A stretch of 64,000 nt of DNA from the NCBI GenBank assembly GCA_014904845.1, contig MU119204.1, forward strand, positions 744,001-808,000. The letters run 5' to 3'. This DNA is from Acephala macrosclerotiorum. Its lineage: Eukaryota; Ascomycota; Leotiomycetes; Helotiales; Mollisiaceae. A program made the position numbers and the translations under genes. Under the pieces are notes generated by a model that worked only from the letters and a program-made list of their open reading frames with translations, did not search any database and had not been told where the DNA came from. Of this stretch, positions 35,635-46,500 are shown in pieces; position 1 is the first letter of the stretch; every line of letters starts with the position of its first letter.

Positions 35635-37550
35635 TCAAAATGGTTGACTTTGCACGTCATACAGCAATTTGTCGAAAGTCTCGCTCCGGAAGGTTGCGCC
35701 AACCGCCGGGAAACTAGGTCTCTGGGAGTTCTCAGCCCTCTGAGCAGCATCCAGTGTTCCGCCACTGACTCTCTTCTCCAGGCCACGTTCAGGTATCATC
35801 ATTTCGTTCGGGCTATTCACCGTGACCGGACTTATGAACGCGCTCCCGTCGCCGGCGAATCTCCGCTGTACTCCCTGCTGTGGCAAGTTCGGGTCAAATG
35901 GACCTTGGGCAGGAGCTACGCTTCTTAGTGAAGATACGCTTCCTCGACTTCGTCGGTATGGATTTCTGTCGCTCGGTAACTCGATAGGCGTCATGCTCCT
36001 CTCCGTCGCCTGAATTGTTGTCCCTCCAATGGTCTCAACAGGACTTGCATTCCTAACCGCGATAGGAGGACTGATATTGACTTGCTTTCTATCACCCGTA
36101 TTGCCTCTAAACTTCCCCAAAGCAGGGCCATAGAATCCGTTCCCACTCTTCCCGCTCCTAATCGAGCCCTTTTCATCTCCGAAATTCGTCCTTCCGAGCG
36201 AAGCTTCGAATCGAGCAGGAGCACGCTTCTCAGCGCGCCTTCTGGAGAATATGACGCCGAGTATGATAAGAATAGTGAGAACAATCGCACCTCCAACCGA
36301 CCCGCTTACAATTGCCGCTGTCGAAATGCTGCCAGATGTTGTAGGATTGTCGGTCGCTGAAATGCCGCCTGCAATAATGGCGGATGTGATGGAGGTAGCA
36401 ACACTACTGGGGTCTTTCGATGGAGAAAGGTCATCTGAAGTGCTGCTGGCTGCGAAAGAAGTGACTGGTGAAGCTAGGGAGGTCTGCGATGTCGAAGTTG
36501 GAGAGCTTTGTACGATGCTTTCAGCGGTCGCCGAGAATATCGGGGCTGCGGAGGTTAGACGGATGCTGGTTGAAGGTTGAAGAATGCTAATAGTAAACGG
36601 CTGCAAAATACTTGTAGACGGCGTTGGAGAAGAAGATGATGTGACAGTTGGTAACTGAGAAATTGTGGAGACAGATGAGCTGAAAGATGGTGCCTGAGTT
36701 TGGATGGATGTCTGCGCTGCGATAGATGTTACGACAATGATAGATGTCTGGACTTGAACAGAGGTGAGAACTTGATCGGATGTTTGGGTCTGTATTGAGG
36801 TGATGACTTGCGCTGAACTCTGGACTTGGAGTGATGTCTGTGTTTGAACCGAAGTCTGAGCCTCTACAGAAGTCTGAGTTTGCACAGTTGTCTGAATTTG
36901 GACTGATGTAGCAATCTGTGTTGAGGCCTCGCTTTGGACAGTCGTAAATTGTCTTGTTTCGGAGGTTGAAGTAGAGGGTTTGGATGTTTTTGATTCCGAG
37001 GTTGAGCTAGATGACTTCGACGTCTTTGATTCCGAGGCCATCGGTGCTTTCGACATGGAGGTCATGATTGTTGGCTCTGCTGAGCCTTCTGTGAAAGTAG
37101 TCCCTACCCCAAGAGTAAGGACCTTCGAAGGGGTGGCACAGCATGCACTGCCCTTCCCCTCATCGCAACAAAATGTTCCCAGTGAAGGATCGCCACATTG
37201 GAATAGGTCCACCTTTTCCTTATCGTCGACTGCGGTACGTCAGTTCAATCTACGTGTAAATGAAGAACAAGAATATACTTACTTCCTTTACAGAACGTAG
37301 GACAACTAGAACCATAACCCTTGTCCAAACATGACCCTCTAGCAAATCTGGGGCCGCCCGTCTTTAGAACACAAAGCTTGTTGGTAGAGCAGAATTCATC
37401 TGGCGCACAACATCTACTGACCGAGTCGTTTGCGAAACATGGTAAGTCGTTCTCGTCCTTGGAACCATTTGGAAGGAAACATTGGCCAGCTGCACTCGCG
37501 ATTCTGGGTAGGGCCAGAGCCACTACAACCGTCGATATTCGCAAAAACAT
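35635..37550 (-). CDS. Single-pass cell-surface protein with Ser/Thr-rich stalk (Mid2/Wsc-like sensor type)
   Basis: Exons 37550-37283 and 37229-35635 with a 53-bp intron (GTAAGT...CCGCAG), 620 residues. Order: signal peptide (about 1-21, RISTVVVALALPRIASA), a cysteine-rich head with about 16 cysteines (CFLPNG, RCCAPDEFC, CPTFC, QCGDPSLGTFCC, ACC), and a long Ser/Thr-rich stalk that would be O-mannosylated and holds a 12-unit hexapeptide repeat (about 199-270). A membrane helix lies around 395-417 (IVLTILIILGVIF) followed by RRRAEKR, then a ~200-residue basic, Ser/Pro-rich cytoplasmic tail. This layout matches yeast Mid2/Wsc cell-wall stress sensors and the many fungal proteins annotated that way. 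The ligand and the pathway (cell-wall integrity) are inferred from architecture. The cysteine head is not a clear WSC domain. Confidence 0.85.
36688..36903 (-). repeat. 18-bp coding minisatellite, 12 hexapeptide units
   Basis: Within the stalk of the sensor-like protein the peptide repeats every six residues: VQIQTT, VQTQTS, VEAQTS, VQTQTS, LQVQSS, AQVITS, IQTQTS, DQVLTS, VQVQTS, IIVVTS, IAAQTS, IQTQAP. The consensus is [VIL]Q[TV]QTS. Units are diverged at DNA level, so it is an old array. The alternation of hydrophobic/Gln/Thr residues could make a beta-rich, O-glycosylated rod (inference). Confidence 0.85.
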
Positions 37551-39504
37551 TGAAGATCACATGAAGAAACGCTCAAAAAGCAACTGTAAGGTTGGTCCCC
37601 TATCATTTACATATCCCTGATCGTTCGTGGATCTTGAGCCTCGTAGCCCAGGAATAATTATGTTCAAAGGCCCGTGACGGTGACCAACGTAGGGATGATT
37701 GCGACTGGCCGAGAAGCGATTATTGAGGCTCTAGAGTTCCGATATGGCAGCTCTCTATAAGCAAAAAAACAAACATCAAAACCATGCGCATAATGCATTC
37801 TCTATCGATAATGACCAATGGTGAGCTTGCCGAAGATTGCCAGCGAATCCGAGAGATGCAGGTGGATGGACCGTAGTCTTCTCTCATCTGGGCGTTCGCT
37901 AGTTGCTCAAGCATACATTCTGCCAAATGGCATTCAATCAACAAGGCAATTTGAACGGAGAAACTTTGTGGGGCTTCAACGTTATTGGATGGGAGGATGT
38001 GCTGTGAAACAACCTTTGCTACTCCAAACAATAACCGAAACAAAACTTGCGAGAAACAGACTAGAAACGGAAATGACGGGGGATATGTTCTCTCATAAAA
38101 CAGTGCATCTCAGGCAAGGCAGCAGTGGAAGTTGCAAAATCTCCAAGCGAACTGTCCTCAATCTAGTGGCAATGGTTGCTTCTTCAACCTGGACGCTCAA
38201 CTTCCGAAGTTAATCAGCAATACTTGAGATAGCTAAAGATAATCTTTAACGGAGTCTCTAGAATGTAAATTCGTAGGCCCTGTTCATCCTGAAACCTGTT
38301 TGAATTCTTTTAGATATAATTGCTCAAGCAAGTCCATTGCCGCTGTCATCCGTCGCAAGTTTGACTTTAGACGTTGTGCCGTGTCGCACTTCTGCAGGAA
38401 GAAAAGCCAAGTATTCGAGAAGAGGCCCTGTCAGGCAATTAGTCAAGTCTTTTCCCGCTTAAAAAGTATGCAGAATTAGATTTCGAGGCTCAATCTTGCA
38501 CTTGTGAAAAGATAGTGAGCGTTGGTGCGTGCGGAATCCTTCGAAGATATAAGAGCGTGCCATCCATTAGCAACAGTGGGACTGGGTTTAGGAAGCGGTG
38601 ATCAGAATCACTCCATGAGCGTCAACATAGCCGTGATGAGTTTTCTCGGTCACGAAGTTTGAGACGTATGAAGGAGAGAAGAAACGTCGCGAACGAGAAA
38701 TTTTGGAAGTGAAGCCTTGGCGCTGTCACGTGCTATTCCAGATTCTCAAGGAACTAGAACCGTTGGAAGTCTACTCAATTGATCGCTGGCTAGATCACAA
38801 TACTGACACCATTCACGAGATCTCAGGATAGAAGCTTACAAAATGAAGCCCACTTCTGAGGAGTCATGAAATAAAAACATCCGCATCACGTGAAACTCCA
38901 GTTTTCTCACAGCTGCAATTTCGCTTTTACTCATCAGGCTTTCCGTGACTGACTCTGTTGCGAGAGCGAAACTCAGGCCCCAATCATCACGATAACCTTC
39001 CAAGGGTGGCAAAAGAGATATCTGCTCTCAGAGCTCCGCTCATGATGACACGGGAGAAGTATCCCACGAGTCGAATCTCTCTAGCATGGTTTCCTCTGTC
39101 ATTTGCATGCTTTCATTCATTTTTGACTTCTGAGACTCACTTTCATATATCCTGCTATTGTCTGTGAATTGCGAGCTCATGCCTGTTTCTACACATTCGA
39201 ATTCACTTCAGGATCAGGCCGGTGAACAGTCTTCCGTTCGAGATGTCACGATTTCACCGCTGTTGGTGGCACTGCACATGTGGGAATAGTGATTAAACAT
39301 TCCCACAGGATACGAGGGCGTGGCACTCGAGATGTGTTAGGAATATTTCCTGGTTGATGGGAAATTAGAATGTTACTTCAATGCGTGCTGACTGATGTAA
39401 CTTGTGGGACCATCTCTCGCGTACAAAACCAGGGTCACTTCCCAAGCACGGTTGGGACTTCAAACTCAGAATCAAATCTCAATTTTAGACAATAGTTAAT
39501 AAAG
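37551..39504. other. No gene seen (about 1.95 kb)
   Basis: Divergent promoter region of the sensor-like gene (-) and the M20 gene (+). A 131-codon frame at 37818-38213 has no domain and is treated as chance. No repeats or RNA genes recognised. Confidence 0.45.
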
Positions 39505-40925
39505 ATGCCAATCAAAACATCCTTCGCAAATCCGAATTCTACGCTCACCTATTTCGAGGAGACATACAAGAATCTCCATCAGTACCCCGGACTATCACTT
39601 CAAGAACACTACGCCGCCGAGACCGCAGCTAGATATCTCAGGTCTCTGTCTGGATTCGAAGTGACGGAGGGGATCGGCGGTTATGGACTCATTGGCATCT
39701 TGCGAAACGGAGAAGGGAAGACTGTGCTGCTTAGAGCTGATATGGATGCATTACCAATCGAAGAGCTCACTGGCCTCGAGTATGCAAGTCAATCGAGGCA
39801 AGTGGATGACGATGGAATTGAGAAGCCTGTGATGCATGCCTGTGGACATGATATGCATGTTGCTTGCTGTAAGTTGCCCTCCTCAAACCTACAGGTTGCC
39901 AGAGGTCCCGTTGTCCGATTCTCATTGACGCCACCGATATTCAAGAAAGCCATTCCTTCACACACAAATTCCATACTGACCGATTACATACAGTGATGGC
40001 TGCCGCATCGAAACTTCACTCTCATCAACATCGCTGGAAAGGTACCCTAGTCGTCCTCTTCCAGCCGAACGAAGAACGCGGGGGCGGCGCCCAAGCCATG
40101 ATTGACGACGGACTCTACGACTCAGAACGACACAATTGTCCCATTCCAGACGTCGTACTAGGTCAACACCTCATGAATTCTCCATCTGGTCGAGTAGGCA
40201 TCCGATCAGGCAGCTTCATGTCCGCATCCGATTCTTTCCAAGTCACAATCTACGGCCGTGGTGGCCATGCATCAATGCCTCACTCGACGATCGATCCAGT
40301 CGTCATCGCATCATTCATCGTTACGAGACTGCAGACGATAATTTCGAGAGAGGTAGATCCGAATGATACAGCAGTGGTGACGGTTGGGTCGCTACAAGCC
40401 GGCGATACTGCGAATATCATTCCAGCTAAGGCGACGCTTAAGATTAATATCCGAACTTTCAAGAGCGAGACAAGGGAGAAAATCATAGCGTCTATCAAAC
40501 GAATCGTGAAAGCAGAATGCGAGGCTGGGAATTCTCCTCAAGAGCCCTTGATCGAACACACAGGCTCTGTGCCAGGCACAGTCAATGACGAAGCTACTAC
40601 CGAGCAGATCTCGCAGGCTTTTGCGACTCATCTTGGCCCTGCCTTCCTCCAAAACATCGATCGCGTTGCTGCAAGCGAGGACTTCTCGATTGTGGCGACG
40701 GAAGCGCCGAACAAGGAAGGCGGGATGGGAGTTCCATACTGCTACTGGACATTTGGTGGGACGGACCCAGAGTTGTGGAAAGACGCGAGAAAGAGAGGTG
40801 CATTAGATGAGTTGCCAAGCAACCATAGTCCATACTTTGCGCCGGTCATTCAGCCGACGTTGGAGACCGGGGCAGAGGCATTGGTAGTTGCGGCTATGAC
40901 CTGCCTAGACTCGTCACAAATTTAG
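39505..40925 (+). CDS. M20D-type amidohydrolase (aminoacylase / IAA-amino-acid hydrolase family)
   Basis: Exons 39505-39868 and 39994-40925, intron 125 bp (GTAAGT...CATACAG), 431 residues. Metal-dependent hydrolase cleaving amide-linked amino acids. Family motifs: YKNLHQYPGLSLQE, LLRADMDALPIEE, then the metal-binding HACGHDMH (Cys near 113, His near 115), QPNEERGGGA with the catalytic Glu pair, GQHLMN with the third His, the dimerisation domain start GRGGHASMPHSTIDPV, and SEDFS towards the end. The intron splits the Leu codon after HVAC. No signal peptide, so cytosolic. The natural substrate cannot be told (hippurate, N-acyl amino acids and auxin conjugates are typical). It stands alone between non-coding stretches. 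Confidence 0.92.
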
Positions 40926-41297
40926 ATATCATCGTCATAGCTAAAAACTTTCGATCTTTGAATTACATTAACAAGTACACGACGGAGCTTCATGGCGTTC
41001 GTCTTTCTCGTTCTTTTAGTTGCTCATTTCAGGCTCAGCAGTTCTTGGATATCTAGGAATGGTTAGTTGGGCCTGCATGGGTGTTCTTCATTGCTTACGA
41101 AGTTTAAGTCCTCTTGGAGTTGTAAGTAACAGAGCCAGCAAGATCTTGCGCAAATTCGTCCTTAGCCTTTGGAGTTCTGCACATAGCTTCAACCTTCTCG
41201 ACCATAGCCAGACAATAACAGAGATCATGCCTAATATTACGAATCCATACTTATACCTGAGTCAAGATACCATTGATACACATAGAACCTTCATTCT
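40926..41297. other. No gene seen; convergent flanks
   Basis: Between the M20 stop and the end of the decayed peptidase frame on the other strand. Only short frames. Confidence 0.45.
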
Positions 41298-42392
41298 CTA
41301 CCATGTCAAGGAGTTCCTGCTTATTTGCAACGTCTCTATAATTTCCCAAATTGTCTCGTGCTTCCTCTGGAAATGTCTTCCAGAGCTTGCTATCTGATTC
41401 CAGGTCTTCGAACTGTGTCCTCTGGCTGCGTCTTTATCTTGGTTGCCGGGTTCGTACGAATACTGACCAAGCACATCGTCATGCCATCCTGAAAATCCAT
41501 CGAACCCGCCGTTTCGTAGCTCGGAAGCTGCTCTTTAGCACTTATTGGCCATGTTCTCGTAATCATCGTATATGAGCGAGTACCCAAATACAAGAGCCAT
41601 AGCATTGGCCATGACATGTGTTGTACATTCACCTGAGCGGTCTTCTTGGTGGAAGGCTCGCGTGCTCCTATATCGTCTTTCCAAGTGCTGAGCGAGAAAG
41701 CAGAAAGCCTGCTCGAAAATGTCGTGTAGACTTTGATCTGTGATACGTCCAAGTCTAGGGTGTTCGCTATTTAGGTAGTCAACTGTTCTGATTTTCGGGG
41801 AGATAACGAGGAGAGCGAGATGGTTGTCGCCGATTCAGACATCGTTGCCGACGCCTACACCTCTGATGATTTCCGCGTTGATTGGGACAAGGATGAAGAG
41901 ACGTTTGACGTTGAGAAAGTTTTCTGCATCTGCGCCAGCTCCATTCAATTCGCGGGTGGCTTCTTTGTAGCCTCGAAGCAGGAGCGAACTCCAAGTGTAA
42001 GCGTCCATGAGCACACAAACTGGCTAGTCCGTATTTAGTTCGATCTCTATAGGCTCTCTATTGACATGGTCACAAAACAATTGGACAACCTTGTGTATCC
42101 TAATCAAATCTGGGGTCGGGTCGTTGGTGAAGATAGCGTGAATATCTTCTCTCGTGATGGAATATATTTTCTCTGGTAACAGAAAAACCACCTCATCAAG
42201 GTTTCCTTTGCGCATGGCTTTGTCGCTAATCAATTTCTTCACTGACTTAGTCCGTTCTTTTGTCAAGGGTCGAAATTGCTTCAGAAAGGTTCCTCTTGGA
42301 TTGACAGGCCGTGGATATGTTTTTGCATTGCGACTGTGAGGCCTCACTCCTGCAGAAGCTGGAGGGACTCCACGCCGTTTCTCGGATCGAGT
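41298..42392 (-). pseudogene. Decayed Ulp1-like (C48) cysteine peptidase
   Basis: One - strand frame reads as protein over about 1 kb but is interrupted by TAG (near 42024), TGA (near 41838) and TAA (near 41548). Segments: KKLISDKAMRKGNLDEVVFLL, SITREDIHAIFTND, then VKRLFILVPINAEI, DNHLALLVISPKIRTVDYLNS and SGECTTHVMANAMALVFGY. Their order and spacing match the Ulp1/SENP core: a PIN strand, His in (N)H(W/L)xLL, Asp in the YDS-like strand, and Cys in (S)xCGxxV. Compare the intact Den1-type enzyme at 50030, which has LPIND, SHWSLLLV, HYDSL and DCGVYVC. So His, Asp and Cys all seem kept although stops break the frame. There is no plausible intron set removing all three stops. No ATG precedes the open part, so the 5' end is lost or unrecognised. 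Confidence 0.65.
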
Positions 42393-43568
42393 CTATTGCG
42401 GAGCAACTTCAGGGGTACTCATCTTGCGTTACTGAAAGGGAAGCCGAGGCTCATAATAGAAAAGAACATACAGTACAATGGTCAACGGATAATTGTGCAA
42501 GCTTTCACAAAATCAAGGTAGTACAAGAGTCAATGTCGGTCAAGTGGGGTGCCTTTTAAGACGGGATAGCAGGGCTTGAATTCCTTTGCTGTGCTGGGAC
42601 ATTGTCCTTCGTTAACAAAGAGTCCAAGTCATGCACAATGAACGGCAAGCTATGAAGATCAAAACCGTTGCAATATCCAGATTCGTCAGAATTGACAAAG
42701 AACATTAAATTCAGCCTTGTGTGTGTCAAATTCGAGAGAAGAAGGCACCAAGATTGGGTACCCATCGGCAGATTTCTCCTCAAGATCGTGGATTGGAAAC
42801 GGAGACGGAAATTGGGACCTGACCTTGCAACTGCAGGTTAGGCAAAGGCAAACCAAGAAACAGCAAGATGTTCCATTATAGAAGCGATTCATTACACTGT
42901 ACTGTACAAGAGCAGGGTTGTCTGCAACAATGGCTCCCACTCGAGCTGCGAGGTACTCGTTTCCTCTGTTGTGTACCGAGGTGACTGCAGGTGCTGAGAA
43001 GGGCCTCAAAGGTCACTGGCAATGACCATGTGACCTCGCTTCGATTTCGCGACCTCGCACTACTGTGCAAAGTTCCTCCGCTTTTCCCTTCACATTCACC
43101 TTCGCACAACACGTCTTTCAACACCGGCAGGGGGGAAGCGCGGCCAGATGGTATCAACCGCCAAATCTTCAAGTTTTCTGACGAAAAAGAGAGGTACGAA
43201 CTTAATTTTCCAGCACCATTGATCTTGCCAGCCTGACCGCACTTGCACCAACCTACCCCGCATGGTCTCACTTCATACAAGCTGCACTTCGTTCGCATTG
43301 ATCCAACGTGACACAATATTGAAGAATATGAGCTGATATATCGCAGAACATTGCCGCAAATCCAGGTCTCGCGGTCGTAGCGTTGCATCGCCCTCGCTCT
43401 GCACCGGCGGCCACCGTCGCGCATGAACTCTCCATTCGACGGATATTCTGAGCACTGCGGCAAGAGTATTCAAAAATACACTGGAGTTGAATTGAAGAAA
43501 CAAGAAAGGTTGATAAATAACTTCGCCGTCTCTGCCAATAATTCAAAGCAAGGTGTGGGAGCAGCATC
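42393..43568. other. No gene seen; leader and promoter of the large gene
   Basis: A 195-codon - strand frame (43463-42876) is Cys/Arg/Ser-rich without any domain and lies over the likely promoter of the gene starting at 43569; treated as chance. No repeats recognised. Confidence 0.4.
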
Positions 43569-46500
43569 ATGGCGCCCAAGGCATCGCAGTCCTCGCGAGG
43601 GAATTCGCAAGAGAGCAAGCTCAAGGATGCATTTAAGAAATTATGCGAGATCCTGTCAAGCGCGAAACAGACAGAAGGTTTTATCAAGTAAGCAAATCGC
43701 TTTATTCGATTGGCTCCAAAGCATTGTCTAACATTGCTGCAAGATCAACAAATACACTCAACGCCTTGAACGAGATTTTGCGAGCTTATCGGAAAAACGG
43801 TAAACTTATTAGTGCCTCAACTATCATCGAGCTTGCTGGGGCGCTGGAGAACGAGGATGGCGACCTGTGCAGTAACATTGAACCCGCTCTTTTCATCACG
43901 ATCCTTCAGGCGACCCTACAAGCAGAGCATGGCCTGGAAGGAGAGCGCATATTGCATCTGCTTGCGGTAAGTCTTAGTGTCTAGCGATACGTTGAATCAA
44001 GCTGACAGAAGAAGGGATCATTACTTCGCGACGCAAACGCATCGAGGAACGGTGTTGAATTGGCGTGGGTCGCTGGTAGGAAAGCCACAATCGGGAAGGA
44101 GTGCTTGCAACCGATTCTCTACTACTTTCTCAATCAAGAAAATTCAGCAAATCTACGACGATGGGTAAGAGCAAATGACAAGTTATGCATGACAGTAGCT
44201 GACACTGTCTTGAGGCTGGTATACTGTGCATCCAATTGGTTCGAGGTTGCGACGCCAACGTACAAAGACTAGAGCTGGGCGGGGAGGTCCTGAGGTGAGC
44301 ACTGTGTCGGACTGATCAATGCTAGAAGCTGACACCGCCGAAGACGTAGTACTGGACAACTTATCCTCGAAGAGCCCCATGAAATCATCAAGATCATCTG
44401 TGGCGAATTGGTGCGAACCCTGCGTGATGAAGGAGTGCCGCTTGAGAACCTTTGGCCCGTAGGTACAAACAAGACTTTGTACGAGGGCTTCCCACAATCA
44501 ACGCAGACGGGCCACGGATGGGGAAGAGGATTCCAAGATTACGTCGATGAGACTTATGCTCAGATGAACAAGAAGGACTCCCAAATCGTAGTGTAAGAGA
44601 CTCAATACTGATACTCTGCTCAACTATCTTGCTGACTATGTCATAGGACTGGCCAATTGGTACCAATATTTACGACGCAGCTCGATCCACCGCACACTTT
44701 TGGCGCAGCCAACCAGAACACGTACATGTTCCTTGAAAATGGAGAAATTTCAATACTGGCACCCGCGTTGCTGGGAACCTTGGACCAGCTACTGAGCATT
44801 CCAACGGTGTTGCTTGAAAAGGTGACCATCGTCTCTAGGAGGTCTCAAATGGTCTATGCCAATCTGATTTTCGCGCTCGCTGAATCGATAGATGAGAAGT
44901 GTTCCCTGGACGGTAGAAGTATCGATCTGAAGAGGATTACGACAAACATCGTACAAGAGGCTGTCGACGCATTCAAGATCGATCTTGCAGATTACTGCGC
45001 TGGAATAGAAATCGAAGAGCTTGACGAACCCCTTCAAAACAGCTCTGATGATCAAAATGCTGCCTCGCAAAGAAGTACTGGCTACTCAGAGATCATTGGT
45101 GAACCTCAAAACAATCCACTGCGCGATTTGCAGGGATCAACTTCGAACACTTCGAAGAGTGAGGTGCCTCTCAACGCGGTAACGACGAATGCACAGGAGG
45201 AAAGTGACGACGTCGGTAATTCGTCAATTATAGAGTCAACTCAGGGAAATCTGGAATCGATGACAAATACTCCCGCTAAGCGTAATAGGGGCAATGACGA
45301 TGCAGATAGTCCGAATCCTGAGGTTGATGGTACTGCTGCGGCGACGAGCCCAGTCGAGGAAATCATCTCGACGACCCAAATCCAGACACAATCCCGTCGG
45401 GGTGGCAACAAGGTCAAGCCGAAAGCCAAGCCGCCGATCATACCAGGTGGCCTTCCGAGCAGCGGCAAGACATCGCAGTCCCAAAAAATGACGTCGAACC
45501 CAGCTGCTCTTGAGCCGAAGGTCAAGAGCAAGCCCACTGGTGGTAATCAAGGAGAATGTGGACGCGACTCTGTCTCTAAGACCAAAGCACAGCCTCAACC
45601 CAAGGCCGTCACCAAGCCCAAATCGACTCTAGCTAATGATAGTGGTAATCGCCAGGATCTCACCACGACTGAATCTCAGTTGAAGCGAGCTCCAAAGGCT
45701 TCCGCTGGCACATCACAGGTCAACTCTACTCAGCGACCTTCTCCGCAGAAGGGTATGGTTGCCAAAGATGACAGAGACCACTCGGTCAAGGGCAAGTATT
45801 TGCTAAACCCGTCCACAGCAAGTCAGGTCGACACTATAGACTCCTCCGACTCCATGACCACTCCTGACCCCAACGACACATCTACGCCGAAGATGATGCC
45901 ACCACCAGCAAAGCGGCCGAACTTGAAAACCCAAATGGCATCACAAATAGACACGGACACGTCGCAGAGTCAAACAAAGAAGAGATACTCCCTTCATTCC
46001 TTGAAGGCATCAGCACCAGCGCAAAGTGAACAAGGCAGTGATCTGTTCGATTTCCCTCAAGATGAAGATGATGTCGAGTTTGAAGTGGCCGAGAAGTGCG
46101 GAAATAAAAAGAAGAATGCCAAGGGCAAGCAACCTTCCAAGAAGGCCACATCGCAAGACCCGGCGGGAAAGTCAACGAAGAGCAAGGCAAAACCGGCCAG
46201 GAAATCTGCCCCGGCTGTTCTTCAACAACCGGCCGCTTCCACCAGGCACAGCCAACGCGCTGCAGCAACAAAAGCCAAGACAAAGCTGCGCGACGCAGAA
46301 CAAAGTGAAGACGAGGATCATGCAACTAAGGAAGTCGTTCCGCAGAAGGCTAAGCCAGCGCCAGCACAAAAGCTCAAAGAAGTCCTCGACAAAATGGATA
46401 TGACACAAGTGGAGAAGGCAACCACGAAGATCTCCGAATTGAAGCAGAAGACTCAAACCGTTCAAGTTCCTACCAAGAAACCTGTTGAACTGAATCAAAA

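Noticed and set aside
37818..38213. 131-codon + strand frame
   Set aside because: No domain, mixed composition, and no plausible promoter or splice partners.
42876..43463. 195-codon - strand frame
   Set aside because: Biased Cys/Arg/Ser composition, lies over the likely promoter of the large gene, and overlaps other equally long frames.
44593..44657. Separate gene of about 1518 codons starting near 44657
   Set aside because: The codon there is TTG; the frame joins smoothly to five upstream exons through GT-AG introns, so it is exon 6 of the gene starting at 43569.
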